A stretch of DNA of 30,224 nt, taken from the IMG/VR virus record IMGVR_UViG_3300020385_000041, positions 1 to 30,224 of that record; one strand, written 5' to 3'. This DNA comes from a virus. Of this stretch, positions 19,801 through 28,804 are shown piece by piece. A program made the translations under genes and the position numbers. Position 1 is the first letter of the stretch. Each line of letters opens with the position of its first letter. The notes under the pieces were generated by a model. It made no database searches. It saw only the letters and a list, made by a program, of their open reading frames with translations, and had not been told where the DNA came from.

Positions 19801-20840
19801 CGATCAAATTCTATGTCAGCGTATTTCTTGTCTAAACTTTCTAACGCGCTAACGATTTGACGGCCCGCAGAATCTTCTCGACCGGATCGGCTAAACATGT
19901 TTTTTAGCGCCTGAATTAAAGGTCGAGCCGTTTTGTCGGTAATGTAGGAAGCAATTCGTAACGTAGGCACCGCGCTTGCTGTTATCTCTGCGCCAACTCT
20001 TGTTAAAGGGTCGTATGGATCTACGGTTTCGGCAAAATAAGCGCCCGCCGCAGGGGCTCCAGAGGCCACTGCCGCTCGGCCAGAAGTTAAAAGTGCTTCT
20101 GTACGCGTCGTGGGTTTGCCAAAGGGCTTGGCAATGCCTTCTAAAACACGCTCTGCTCCAGAAACAATTTTTTGACCCGCAGTTGTCAAACTACGTTTTA
20201 ATCCGGGGGCCATGTTTTCTATGTTACGGGCTAATTTTTCCGCCGCAAGATCTACTGTTCCTTGTTTTAGCACCCCCGGAAAAAACAACAGCCCCGTTAA
20301 CGCCCCGGTATAAGTTCGGGCGGCTTCTACGGCTGCGCGTTGAGAAGGTAAAGGTTCTGAAGGAAAAATACCTTTAAAGTCGGTAAGACCTGTCGGATCT
20401 CCTCGGGCAATAATTTCCCCCGGAGTATAACCCACTATTGCGCCTACCGTACCACCCACAAGTCCGCCAGCCAGTTTTACCGGAATTGGACCCGGTGTGC
20501 GAAGAAAACCCTCTTGTGCGCCTCGGGCAAAGCCAAGCCCCGAGGGCAGGTCAATTAACATACCTTCGGACACACCACGCTGGGTAGTGCTGTCCACGCG
20601 AGCATACTTGCCCCCGCTCAATTCCGTCAAGATTGTCTCGTTAGCAAAAAGGTTTAGCTCTGAGTCAGAAATGTTTTCTGGGGAAAAACCCCCTTTTACT
20701 ATTTCTCCTCTCCGAGCTTCTTTTATGTCAGCAAACGCCGCGTCATAATCAAACCCCTTTTGCGCGGCTAACTCTCGGTTAATCTCAGAAAGAGGTACTT
20801 GATCCTGAAGTGCTTGAGTAAGGTTAAACTGAGTCGCCAC
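16866..20840 (-). CDS. Very large virion protein, probable ejection/internal protein (1324 aa)
   Basis: No catalytic domain is recognised. The N-terminal 90 residues are charged, followed by Gly-rich hydrophobic segments (PVKLAGGLVGGTVGAIVGYT, near 120-140; GALTGLLFFPGVL) that could insert into a membrane. The long middle (about 280-1100) is helical with many charged heptads (ESALDKKYADIEFDR-like blocks). The C-terminus is Pro/Gln-rich (QQPTPQPTPPPVAPPQ) and ends in a short helix. Size, composition and place after the other virion proteins suit an internal virion or DNA-ejection protein as in podoviruses. The start is GTG at 20840, 3 nt after the previous stop. The C-terminal tail resembles low-complexity linkers in the neighbouring 808-aa protein. 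Confidence 0.75.
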   Translation of the reverse strand: MATQFNLTQALQDQVPLSEINRELAAQKGFDYDAAFADIKEARRGEIVKGGFSPENISDSELNLFANETILTELSGGKYARVDSTTQRGVSEGMLIDLPSGLGFARGAQEGFLRTPGPIPVKLAGGLVGGTVGAIVGYTPGEIIARGDPTGLTDFKGIFPSEPLPSQRAAVEAARTYTGALTGLLFFPGVLKQGTVDLAAEKLARNIENMAPGLKRSLTTAGQKIVSGAERVLEGIAKPFGKPTTRTEALLTSGRAAVASGAPAAGAYFAETVDPYDPLTRVGAEITASAVPTLRIASYITDKTARPLIQALKNMFSRSGREDSAGRQIVSALESLDKKYADIEFDRETFLEDFEAALENSPLEELVQRVNKNLPKDRQELIIPPLTVAQKTAGTQKEIPGVGGQSKRVNPLIGLEALDRGLRNMNSKNGQYGEVAQQLYDDFKIFSSRLMEELLSQAQGDPEALAKAAEIQEAVFSSMMTQQLESAKEAAIQIAGKVQTPLRKTDQSELLVTYVNQALEDADSATNALYTRAKERLGGENIAPTQTFAAINQLQDEGATNLPPLLTELIRVLSPDASGLEANITRLTKLEDEALLEVSRARTQAANYLLTAPPRVERELEPLMARIESVPYEQKVAILREQLDFLTAPSTVKGGDVRSEAAYIRKLLPVLRAENEATQISNRIADERLRLGGMEASEVSIGELLDYRSRLNRAARNVTDPNNAQIGFYYSRIEDGMVRDLERMSGGSSLLEGGTEGYQSFESLLDRISEEGRTGVEEGLILLRQANAFNRAKHDVFTRSFAGDLRQKDRKGGLRINPKIAFQKLFTGSADEVAIKLDQVEDAINWINTGGFDAPKRALTQVELDQLSESAVSRVGTYRAGKNDLLKTFFRNVIDTNPESETFNMVNPTKARTFLDKNKEALGPIFPDVFRDIDDAVAGRIRFADLVAEQQRVEKTLADESILFQFKGVHDNPSKRIKAILGVPKRRPDNPERDFSQLLDEINRATTGKPEEKMAAKKALVSGVLDSAWIYANGASTEQALNFLKFRQFLFEPLDNKQGESVARILLRKNFITSDAFNDYETLITQAASIADVMKKSGPQSIEPLKDKGAMLSNILVRAFGSIGGVMALNKLKSFTGNIPGAGMSVAQTTSNATAELGLNMPAMKIQDIFTVAMLDPAVTKILLQKPPKTESAARRYFGSIPAIFYTSGVRGVTESAKQTETGVIPTDYVEEVYRDVTSPMLPQTTDPSRAAFEGFVGTQRRLEAERQAQQPTPQPTPPPVAPPQAAAPAPINPMMLQRAAQVLGPQDEIGALAAEMLMRQRPS

Positions 20841-20843
20841 GTA

Positions 20844-23270
20844 TTAGCCGCCTGTTTGTTTTGTGTAGTATATACTCATATCACGAATGGGTTTCAATGC
20901 GGGCGTTTCCAACAAAAACTCATCGACATCGGTAGAAGTGTTAATGTTCGTCGGAATATCGCTACCCGACGCCCCTTTGTCGTAGTTTTCATACAGCGCG
21001 TTAAGTAAACTTTTCAAATTGTACGCCTGCATTAATCGCCTTCGCGTCTTATCTAGTGTGCCCGGACGATAAAGTTGAGCTTCTTCGATAGTTGAGGTAA
21101 GCACCGAAATATCTGAATCGACCAAGTCACGATAATTTCGTAAACCTTCTTTAGCGGCAGCATCTGTTTCAAACATGCTTGATTTAGGAAGTTGCTCCAT
21201 AAGGCGCTCATATTGCTGTTGTAGCAATCGACCTTCATCGGGAGCGCCCGCAACATAACGATCTACGCTTTGCATAACAGAATCTAACATGCGTCTGGCT
21301 TGATCAGATTCGCTAAGGCCCTCGCCAATGTTTAGGTTAAACGTATCCGCAAACTGTTGTGCGCTACCTTCTACAAGGGACCAAAATCCGGAAGGCAGAC
21401 CCGTTCCCGCTTCCATGTCTATGTTGGCCGCAGTGGCAATTCTAGCGTCCACGAAGTCATAAAGCTCTGAAGGATCTTTTGAACCATCCGCGATGTCCGT
21501 TGCCATCGCTTCCATGTCCTTCATAAACATTTGCTTTGTTTCAGCATTGTTTTCTTGGAATGTTCTTAGTGCCACAGGGTCGTTAATCAAACGCACAAAC
21601 GGTTGCAAGTGCGTAGGCACCACGGAGGTTGCCTCTCCCGTTTGCTCACTAAACTCTTGTATCTCCGCAAGGTCACTCAATCCCAACATGGCTTCTTGTG
21701 ATCTTTCCCCAAGTAAGCCCAATATTGCGCCTTGAACTCCGTCTGAAGTAGATAAACGCTCTAAGGCTTGTCCGCGAGAGCTACTGCCGTAAGGGCTTTC
21801 TTCTTTTCCTTCTGTAACAAATCCGCCACCTTGGATGGCGGCACGGTATGCTGGCAATTGTCGTTTAAGGTCAAATACTTTTGTATTGCCATCGGGCATT
21901 GTTACAATAACGTCATCTACTGTTGTGGTGCCTCTTAAACTGGCGTCTAACACGGCAAGGTTTAATTTTTGTTGGTAATCCTCATCGGACAGTGCTTGTT
22001 GCATGGCCGTGCCTAACGCACCCTGCTTAATTCCGCGCCGCTCTTGTTCTAGCGCCGCGCCCCGTTCTTGAATACGCCCTGCAACAGGAGCGGCGGCCCC
22101 CGCAACCTGAGAAGCAAATGAACTGCCCGCGCCGGGGACGCCTGCGGCCAACTCCAACCCGCCCCGTGCAACGTCAAACAACATTTGCGCTTTAGTGGCG
22201 TCCTTTGATTCTTGGTCCGCGCCCAGTATTTCCTGATACAGGGGTAAAAGATCTTCGTACCTTCCTTTTACGGCATCCCCAAAGCTCATCACGTTTTCTG
22301 AGGCAAGGGCACTAAATCTGCCGCTTAAAAGTTTTTCAAGATCAACAGGGCTAAAGGAAATGGCGGGGGCGGTATCAACCGGGTTGCTACCGTCTTGCAA
22401 GTGGGCCACCTCCCCGCCTTGTCTAAAATTTTGTGGGGCGGGAGCCTCCTGCGCTCCTGCGGCCATCAAACTACCTACGCCCATTCCCATCTCGGTAGGA
22501 GCGCCGTCAGCCGTGGTCATTTCCACGTCGCCCGTGATTTGTTGAACCAGAGCGCCGATTCCGCTATCCATCATGCCTTCTTCAGTCATCATAATGACGG
22601 GCTGTACCATAGCGAGAACGGACTCTGGGGTTTGGTTGGCGTCTGCCTTACCTACAAGACCCGCAAGTTCGTCGCGGCGAGCATCTAAAGGTTTGTCGTT
22701 GCCGCGCAACGCATTAATCAGGTCTTCGGTGGACTGTGCGCCATCTATTCCCGCCATCATCTGCTCGGCGTAGGCCGCGCCCAACTCTTGCCCTTGGGCC
22801 GTGGCCCCTGCTTCGGCCTGCTCCAGCATTGCCATCTCGGGCGGAGGGGGTGGCGGTGAAGCCGCCATCATTTGTTCAGCCGCCATGGGCGGCATCGGGG
22901 GTGCCATCATTTCTCCTCCATTTGCTCGGTTAACCGGAGAAACAAAGCTTCGATTACCCGGATCCATATTTGGATTAACCATAACGTTAGGGCTTTCAGA
23001 TGCTTTCGCGTCTTGCACAAGTTTTTGGGCGGCTTGAAAAATTTCAGGAGGCGTTGTTTCTGATAGTTTTTGCACGGCCTCCATGATTTGTTTTTTCTCT
23101 CTCATATTGGGCTCAACAGCTATCATCGTACTTAGTTGATTCAGTTGAGTAGCCACACGTTGTATTTCTTGACCAATGTCTTGAGGCATGGGCGGAGGTG
23201 CCATGTCTTGAGGCATGGGCTGTGCAGGCCCGCCCGCTTGTCGGAACAATGGTCTACTAAGTACGCTCAT
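20844..23270 (-). CDS. Large Met/Pro-rich virion protein (808 aa)
   Basis: Unrecognised but clearly a structural-type phage protein. The first 300 residues are of low complexity: Met-Pro repeats (PQDMAPPPMPQDIG), a run of six Pro, Met-rich helices (MAPPMPPMAAEQMMAA) and a short repeated MPQD unit. A helical core (about 310-760) with Gln/Ala-rich stretches follows (RIQERGAALEQERRGIKQGA). It ends with a Tyr/Thr tail (SIYYTKQTGG). The start overlaps the previous stop (TAATG). Genes with this Met/Pro-rich start and helical body are found beside ejection-type proteins in marine phages, from memory. Probably an internal virion protein; no enzyme motif is visible. Confidence 0.75.
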   Translation of the reverse strand: MSVLSRPLFRQAGGPAQPMPQDMAPPPMPQDIGQEIQRVATQLNQLSTMIAVEPNMREKKQIMEAVQKLSETTPPEIFQAAQKLVQDAKASESPNVMVNPNMDPGNRSFVSPVNRANGGEMMAPPMPPMAAEQMMAASPPPPPPEMAMLEQAEAGATAQGQELGAAYAEQMMAGIDGAQSTEDLINALRGNDKPLDARRDELAGLVGKADANQTPESVLAMVQPVIMMTEEGMMDSGIGALVQQITGDVEMTTADGAPTEMGMGVGSLMAAGAQEAPAPQNFRQGGEVAHLQDGSNPVDTAPAISFSPVDLEKLLSGRFSALASENVMSFGDAVKGRYEDLLPLYQEILGADQESKDATKAQMLFDVARGGLELAAGVPGAGSSFASQVAGAAAPVAGRIQERGAALEQERRGIKQGALGTAMQQALSDEDYQQKLNLAVLDASLRGTTTVDDVIVTMPDGNTKVFDLKRQLPAYRAAIQGGGFVTEGKEESPYGSSSRGQALERLSTSDGVQGAILGLLGERSQEAMLGLSDLAEIQEFSEQTGEATSVVPTHLQPFVRLINDPVALRTFQENNAETKQMFMKDMEAMATDIADGSKDPSELYDFVDARIATAANIDMEAGTGLPSGFWSLVEGSAQQFADTFNLNIGEGLSESDQARRMLDSVMQSVDRYVAGAPDEGRLLQQQYERLMEQLPKSSMFETDAAAKEGLRNYRDLVDSDISVLTSTIEEAQLYRPGTLDKTRRRLMQAYNLKSLLNALYENYDKGASGSDIPTNINTSTDVDEFLLETPALKPIRDMSIYYTKQTGG

Positions 23271-24916
23271 TAAAATAATCCCGCTGTCTTCGCGCCACCC
23301 AGTGCGCTTAGGCCCGCTATACCAAGGCCCGCTACTTGCTGGAACGGAGAAGGTGATCCTTGACCCTGTACCGTGATCGATTGTTGCGATCCCGGTACAC
23401 CCTTGTAAATGTCGCTCAAGAAGCTCATTTGCTGATAAGGCATTTGATACATTTGCTGTTGGTTCATGCGGTACGCATCCAATATGGCTTGGTCGTAAGC
23501 TTGATCTCTTCCGCCAAACGCTTCCAGTTGCTTGAGATCGCGACCATACATGTCTTGAACAAGCTGGCCAAGACCCGCTTGTTGAAGCCCCATTTGATTG
23601 AGGTTTTGACCTAATTGTCCGCCCATACCGGCCAAGGTGCCAAGGTTTTGACCAAACTGCCCGGAAGCGCCCGCCATGCCCATCATTTGATTGACGTTTT
23701 GTTGCTCCAGACCACCATAGCCCAACCCAAGTTGACCCATTTGTTGGCCTACGCCTTGCTCAATGCCCGCAGCTTGCATTCCAAGCTGGCCGCCCAGTTG
23801 TGCCCCGGACATCCCTAGTTGCCCGCCCGCCATCGCATTTGAGGCGAGTTGAGCACCTATGTTTTGTTGCAAACCAGCGGTCTGTGAACCCATGCCAAAC
23901 CCGGCTTGAGCGCCAGAAAGACCTAACTGAGCGCCGGACTGTCCTAAACTGCCATACGCTTGAGCTAACTGCTGTTCTCTTTGCTTGGCCTGCTCAAACG
24001 CTTGTTGTGCTTGTTGTGAAGCCTGCCCGTATCCCGCTTGACGTAGCTGCCCCGCCGCTTTGCCTTGCTGATCCAAGACATTACGAGCAAGTTCTTGTTC
24101 AGCAACCGCCTGCCTAGAACCGCCAAAAGCGCCTGCCGAGGCGGCTTGCGCTTGCAACCCTTGTTCTCGTATGTCTCCTTCGCGGCGAATATCTTGAAGA
24201 GTTCGTTGAACCACCTCGTCTTCATAGGGATTCATAAACTCCTGTACACCACGCGGGTCAAATTGTCCGCCTGTTCCGCTAAGTAGCTGTTGCGCCTGTT
24301 GGGTGGACCCATATCCGCGATCCATAGAGACATCTAAGCTACCAAGCCCCCGAGCCATCGCCCCACGGCCTACATCCAGTGCGCCTGTTAAATATTGATT
24401 TGCAACGTTCTGTCCTCGGTTGGCCTGTTGTATCGCGCTTTGAATGTCAGATCTACCGGTCCCCAATGCATCCCGGCCTAAACCACTGGCTCCTTGAAGG
24501 TAGTTAGCCGCGCGTTGTTGATACGCAAACGGCGTGTTTCGGTACTGGTTGGCTCGGGCGGCCGCTTGCCCCAACATGCTCTGACCCTCACGGGTCGCAC
24601 CAAACGCGTCTTGAAGGCCCCCAAAACCATAGGTTTGAACGCCCTCCGCCCCTAATTGACTTAAATCAGACCCTCGTTGTAAGTACGGGGCATACATGCC
24701 AACGCCTGCTTGGGCCATGGCGGCCGCTTTTTGCTGAAGCTGATTTTGTGCGGCTACTTGATAATTGGGAGGCAGTCTTTGAAATTGTCCAGATTCATTT
24801 AAAGTTCTTATTTGATCTTGGATATAGTCATTTACTTGTTTAAGTAAATTCTCCTTGTACGTCTGTATCGCAGGATCTTCTTTAATTATCTGAGTTGTTG
24901 TTGTTGATTCAGCCAC
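23270..24916 (-). CDS. Gly/Gln-rich virion protein with degenerate repeats (548 aa)
   Basis: The N-terminal helix region (to about 80) is followed by a conserved block: EFMNPYEDEVVQRTL, then QAASAGAFGGSRQAVAEQEL. I know this block from many marine phage structural proteins of unknown function. Residues about 300-450 are imperfect repeats of GQLG, GAQLGLSGAQ and GQLGMSGAQLGGQ units with a periodicity of roughly 7-11. The C-terminus has a Tyr/Gln patch (MNQQQMYQMPYQQMSF) and a Gly-rich hydrophobic end. The start is GTG at 24914-24916, 9 nt after AAAGGA. The ATG at 24925 has its SD too close. It overlaps the previous gene by 8 bp. Confidence 0.75.
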   Translation of the reverse strand: MAESTTTTQIIKEDPAIQTYKENLLKQVNDYIQDQIRTLNESGQFQRLPPNYQVAAQNQLQQKAAAMAQAGVGMYAPYLQRGSDLSQLGAEGVQTYGFGGLQDAFGATREGQSMLGQAAARANQYRNTPFAYQQRAANYLQGASGLGRDALGTGRSDIQSAIQQANRGQNVANQYLTGALDVGRGAMARGLGSLDVSMDRGYGSTQQAQQLLSGTGGQFDPRGVQEFMNPYEDEVVQRTLQDIRREGDIREQGLQAQAASAGAFGGSRQAVAEQELARNVLDQQGKAAGQLRQAGYGQASQQAQQAFEQAKQREQQLAQAYGSLGQSGAQLGLSGAQAGFGMGSQTAGLQQNIGAQLASNAMAGGQLGMSGAQLGGQLGMQAAGIEQGVGQQMGQLGLGYGGLEQQNVNQMMGMAGASGQFGQNLGTLAGMGGQLGQNLNQMGLQQAGLGQLVQDMYGRDLKQLEAFGGRDQAYDQAILDAYRMNQQQMYQMPYQQMSFLSDIYKGVPGSQQSITVQGQGSPSPFQQVAGLGIAGLSALGGAKTAGLF

Positions 24917-26579
24917 GGGTAGCATTCCTTTCAAAGGTTCGCATCATGTCGTACATTTTATTCATGCCGTTTTTTCGGCTACCATTTCCTGCTCCGCGCA
25001 CAGCCCGAGCCGTCATTACAAACTCACCGTCTGATAACATCGCCGGGATGTCGTCAGATGTTTCTGTTCCGGGGCCCTGTATGGGGCCGTTTTTACGTGG
25101 GAAATTTGAAATCCCGCCGCCCCCTGCGGCAAGCAAGTTTCCTTGAGAATCTCTACCTATGGGCGTAATGCGATATTGTTCCGGGTACATGCGGCGATAA
25201 TCGTCAGTTGTAAGGCCGCCAAAGAAATCATAAGGCGGTGGCATAGGCCGTTCTTCAAAAGCTCCCGCCGCTCCTGCCACGCCCAACCCTAGCGCCGTCA
25301 TTGGGCCGTATTTTGCCAGCAGTCCGGGAGTAAGTAGTTTTTTGGCCTCCAAGAACGCTTCGTACTTGCTAAGGCCCTGATCCAAAAATTGTTGATATTC
25401 GATGCTTGAAAAAATATCTGCTTGTGTGGGATCAGAAGCTCCCTTAAAAAAATCAATCGTTTTTTGAACAAAGCCTTCTTCTGCGGCATCTTTAGCTACA
25501 GCCTCTGAGGCTCCTTTTGTTGCGGCTTGTGAGGTTGTTTCTGCTCCGGGCGCGGACGGGTCTAAACCCGCCGATTGCCCGGCAGCTACTTTGTCCCCAA
25601 GGCTGGAAAAACCAGTGGGCGGTTGTGCCGCCGCACCGGGCGCGGCTGTATTTAACCCAACGGATTGCCCGGCAGCTACTTTGTCCCCGAGGCTAGAAAA
25701 ACCAGTGGGCGGTTTTACCGCCGCAGGAGAAACAGCCATGCCTTCCTGAAGCGCAGCGCCCGCTTGAGGGGGCATTTCTATCGGCCCCAACGCTTCTGCC
25801 CCCGTAACATCAAAGGCAGGCGCTGCTCCTTCACTAACCCTGCCCGAGGCTTCAAGTGCCGCTGTCTGCGCTTGCTCTGCGGCAGTTAATGCTTTAGGAG
25901 CAAGCGTGAGGTTTTCGCCCCCACCAAGTCCCGTGGGCAAGCCGCTCTTGACGCCTGCCATAAATTCCCCACCCTTCATGACACTACCAATACCAGAAGA
26001 AATACCGCCTACGGCACCACCAATTAACGCGGCTTTAAAGGCGTCTTTTAAGCTACCGCCTTGCACCAAAGTGCCAATACCACTACCTAGCGCACCTGCC
26101 CCAATGGCTCCAAGAGGCGGAAACAGGATGCCTAGACCTATCGAAAGAACAAGCGGCGCAATCTTCTTGAATACTTTGACGACGCCCTTGACGGCTTTCT
26201 TGATGCCTTTAAATATCTTCTTCAGGAAAAACTCAGGCTGGCCCGTAACCGGGTTAATGCTGTTTAGCTCATTGCCCACCACGTATCGCTCTGGATCAAT
26301 CCCCATGTCTCGCATACGGGCAAAAAGGGCCTCTTTAAGGGCCGGATCTTCGTCAAATACAGCCATAGGAACAATAGTTTCGCCCGTCGCAACGTGCGCT
26401 ATGCGATCATCTTCTTCTCGACCAAATGCCGCCAATTGCTCCGCCGTAGGCTTAACAATGTCGTAGTAGTTGTCCGAGTTAAGAGCCTCATCCGACCAAT
26501 CACCTACCGTGGCCGTCAAAAACGAGGCAAGACCCCCTTCGGGGACCTCATAAGGCTGTGGAGTTGCAACTGCGTTCAT
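24909..26579 (-). CDS. Virion protein with cationic helix, hydrophobic segment and 30-residue repeat (556 aa)
   Basis: Start at the ATG at 26577-26579 with GGGA upstream; a start six codons earlier is less likely. Residues 117-141 are a Lys-rich amphipathic helix (LKKIFKGIKKAVKGVVKVFK), followed by a Gly-rich hydrophobic stretch (LVLSIGLGILFPPLGAIGAG, 143-162) that looks like a membrane-active or penetration segment. Two tandem 30-residue repeats lie at about 290-349 (PPTGFSSLGDKVAAGQS in each). Near the N-terminus IAHVATGETIVPMAV, and near the C-terminus SDDIPAMLSDGEFVMTARAV, are conserved in related phage proteins. Probably an internal virion or tail-tip protein that helps DNA pass the envelope. 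No enzyme motif. Confidence 0.75.
   Translation of the reverse strand: MNAVATPQPYEVPEGGLASFLTATVGDWSDEALNSDNYYDIVKPTAEQLAAFGREEDDRIAHVATGETIVPMAVFDEDPALKEALFARMRDMGIDPERYVVGNELNSINPVTGQPEFFLKKIFKGIKKAVKGVVKVFKKIAPLVLSIGLGILFPPLGAIGAGALGSGIGTLVQGGSLKDAFKAALIGGAVGGISSGIGSVMKGGEFMAGVKSGLPTGLGGGENLTLAPKALTAAEQAQTAALEASGRVSEGAAPAFDVTGAEALGPIEMPPQAGAALQEGMAVSPAAVKPPTGFSSLGDKVAAGQSVGLNTAAPGAAAQPPTGFSSLGDKVAAGQSAGLDPSAPGAETTSQAATKGASEAVAKDAAEEGFVQKTIDFFKGASDPTQADIFSSIEYQQFLDQGLSKYEAFLEAKKLLTPGLLAKYGPMTALGLGVAGAAGAFEERPMPPPYDFFGGLTTDDYRRMYPEQYRITPIGRDSQGNLLAAGGGGISNFPRKNGPIQGPGTETSDDIPAMLSDGEFVMTARAVRGAGNGSRKNGMNKMYDMMRTFERNATRG
25573..25723. repeat. 90-bp tandem repeat inside the 556-aa virion gene
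   Basis: Two nearly identical units start at 25573 and 25663, exactly 90 bp apart. They encode two 30-residue copies of a PPTGFSSLGDKVAAGQS-containing unit. About 61 bp per copy are highly conserved, with a few differences, mostly silent. The linker between the conserved parts has diverged. Confidence 0.85.
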
Positions 26580-26633
26580 GTCTTTATCCCATAGCAATGC
26601 ATTATTGTATCAAACCCCTCGTTTTCAGGCTAT

Positions 26634-26930
26634 CTATGGGGTCGAAACTGTCACTGAACCAACCGCTCCAGTGCCAGAAACCCCCGCCGGGTGTGGCTTA
26701 TACAAAACTACAATCTTTAAATCTCCGTCCCGCTGAAAAACAGCGCCCGTTTCTAAGTTGTAATCGTTTTCCTGCAAATTCGTCAAAGTAAGGGCCGTGT
26801 GCCGTGTATCGCCGGGGTTGTTAAATTGACGAAGAAAAATAGAAAACGAACGTACAATTTCCGACATATAACGAGAGTTGTATGCATCCGGAGCAACCGG
26901 AAACTCAGGCAGAACAAGACGACGGCTCAT
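26634..26930 (-). CDS. Conserved small virion-associated protein (98 aa)
   Basis: Start at the ATG at 26928-26930, overlapping the stop of the 625-aa gene (ATGA). The protein begins MSRRLVLPEFPVAPDAYNSR, followed by YMSEIVRSFSIFLRQFNNPG. The second half has GAVFQRDGDLKIVVLYKP. From memory this is a widespread phage family that always accompanies the tail or neck protein encoded just upstream; its function is unknown. A helical N-terminal half and a beta-rich C-terminal half would suit an adaptor or assembly factor. Confidence 0.75.
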   Translation of the reverse strand: MSRRLVLPEFPVAPDAYNSRYMSEIVRSFSIFLRQFNNPGDTRHTALTLTNLQENDYNLETGAVFQRDGDLKIVVLYKPHPAGVSGTGAVGSVTVSTP

Positions 26931-28804
26931 CGCCTGCCGTCCTGACGAATGTCCACTCTCGGCGCACCTAAGCGCCACTGCACATCTACCGCATCACTCT
27001 CTAACTTGAGCGCCAAACTACGGCCCCTAAGCCTTACATGTACCTGCTCCGTAAACTGCTCTACAGGCACAGTAGCCGAGCGCGTTACACCGCTTGTACT
27101 CGTAGTATTGTACGCGGCCCCCGGCGCATTTCTGGTCTGTAAAATGAAATTAACCGCAGGGTTATCCGAAGTCGAGCCCGTAAACGTTACATCGGGCAAC
27201 ATCCTACGAATGAAGGAAAACTGCTCCCCGTCTCCAATATCTATCTGACTAGACTCAATGTACGAGTTAATGGCGGTAGCATTTTGACCGTCATTTAAGC
27301 CAAATTCATGCAAATACAAATAGCCATCAGTGCCCGCGACCAACGGATATTCATTAATTCCACGGTCCACCCACGCAGTTCGTGCCATAGATCCATAAAA
27401 CCAAATCTGTTGTTTATGGTTGTACACCACGTAACGATCTATTTCGTCAGAGCTTGCAGACGGATAAAACCACCAAATTTCATCAAAAGACGAATTTAAC
27501 GCCGCAAATACTTTTTCCGCTTGCGCGTCATTAAAATCCCCAAAAACGTAATCTCTCACAGTGCAGGGCAACTTCTGAACTTGACCGGTATACACATAAA
27601 AATCTTGCATACCCATCCAAAACACCATGTCATCCATAGCTTTTGCGCTGTTGGGGGACATAATCGTGATGTTTTCAGATATCAAATTAATGCCAAACGT
27701 GAACGGCGGCCCCAAAAATTGCATTGAATGGAGCGAAACATCTGTAAAAACTAAAACTTGTTGACGTGTTTCAATCGCCGTAACAATTTCAGAACCAGAA
27801 CCTAAACGAAGATCCCCCGCCGTGTTAGTCGGTAAAGATTGCCACGTAGTGGGGTTTTCTTGATCACTAAACCGAATCAACAAGGGGTCTTGCGTCCCAA
27901 TCGCGTTTTCTGGGTCACAGCCAAACGCAATGATGTGCCTGTCTACGTCCGAAACAAGCACTTGTTTAGCAATCGTGGGCGTCGTAGCGTCCGCTCCAGC
28001 TAAAGAAGAAAGAGCAACGGCACGGCCCACCGGACTTACATACTTAACACTCTTATCCCAATAATAAATGCCCGCGTCACGGGCGTTTATTATTAAGTCT
28101 TCACCAAAATTATCACTACTCCACAGCCTAAGCGTAGCGCCCACAGCCAACAAAGAAGAACTCGATCCCCACGTTCCACGGCTCCATTTCCCGGAGCCCC
28201 ACCCGGTTCCTGCGACAGTGGTGTCTAATCCTACGTTTATTTGATAAGCCCCCACCACAGAAGATCCGCCGTTTCCGCTGTCGCTCGCGTTAGCGGTGAC
28301 AACGACTCCGGAAGTGTCTTTCGCAACAACTTTGTAACTGTCATCCGAGACAATTTCCGTTATTTGATACTCTTGGTTAAGAACGTCGGCGGTTACATTT
28401 CCACCTAACGTGGTCGCGCCACTAAACGTTACAAAATCATTTTCAATAGCGCCGTGTGCGGCGTCTGTGATCGTTAACGTAGTAGACCCGTTTGCGGCGG
28501 CAAAAGTAACATCTCCCAACGCACGTATGGGGGTTATATCGTTATATGCCCCGCCCGCTTCAAGGTAATACTTTAAATGTGTTCCAACGCCGTTAAACAG
28601 TGTGCCGTCTAAAGCAACAAAAGGTTTTAAGTTTCGAGCCGTGCCTAAATAAACGGCTCCGGTATACTTTTCCCAACCGCCAATTTTTTCGGGCGTTCCA
28701 AACCTAAAACGAATTTTATCGCAATCAAACCAACCGCCTTCGTTAGCATAGGACGTTGTTTCACGAACAATCCCCGGTTTAAATTGAAGTTTGGTTAAAG
28801 GCAC
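26927..28804 (-). CDS. Tail/neck structural protein, probable nozzle- or stabilisation-type protein (625 aa)
   Basis: It begins MPLTKLQFKPGIVRETTSYA, with EGGWFDCDKIRFRFGTPEKI following, the typical start of a large phage family annotated as tail, nozzle or DNA-stabilisation protein. Residues about 95-185 form an inserted beta domain (TLTITDAAHGAIENDFVTFS), and the rest is rich in beta strands, Trp and Asp (LIRFSDQENPTTWQSLP), as in propeller-like nozzle proteins. It starts at GTG directly after the upstream stop, with AGGGGG 8 nt before. The neighbouring 98-aa gene overlaps its stop. Comparison with P22 gp10 or T7 gp12 is by size, fold type and position, not by a clear sequence match. Confidence 0.7.
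   Translation of the reverse strand: MPLTKLQFKPGIVRETTSYANEGGWFDCDKIRFRFGTPEKIGGWEKYTGAVYLGTARNLKPFVALDGTLFNGVGTHLKYYLEAGGAYNDITPIRALGDVTFAAANGSTTLTITDAAHGAIENDFVTFSGATTLGGNVTADVLNQEYQITEIVSDDSYKVVAKDTSGVVVTANASDSGNGGSSVVGAYQINVGLDTTVAGTGWGSGKWSRGTWGSSSSLLAVGATLRLWSSDNFGEDLIINARDAGIYYWDKSVKYVSPVGRAVALSSLAGADATTPTIAKQVLVSDVDRHIIAFGCDPENAIGTQDPLLIRFSDQENPTTWQSLPTNTAGDLRLGSGSEIVTAIETRQQVLVFTDVSLHSMQFLGPPFTFGINLISENITIMSPNSAKAMDDMVFWMGMQDFYVYTGQVQKLPCTVRDYVFGDFNDAQAEKVFAALNSSFDEIWWFYPSASSDEIDRYVVYNHKQQIWFYGSMARTAWVDRGINEYPLVAGTDGYLYLHEFGLNDGQNATAINSYIESSQIDIGDGEQFSFIRRMLPDVTFTGSTSDNPAVNFILQTRNAPGAAYNTTSTSGVTRSATVPVEQFTEQVHVRLRGRSLALKLESDAVDVQWRLGAPRVDIRQDGRR

Noticed and set aside
19976-20377. 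133-codon plus-strand frame opposite the 1324-aa gene
   Set aside because: It is a shadow of the minus-strand gene: Leu/Arg-rich composition without domain features and no SD.
25906-26466. 186-codon plus-strand frame opposite the 556-aa gene
   Set aside because: Composition (Pro, Ser, Arg rich) is the mirror of the Gly/Ala-rich real gene; no SD, and it lies inside a well-supported coding sequence.
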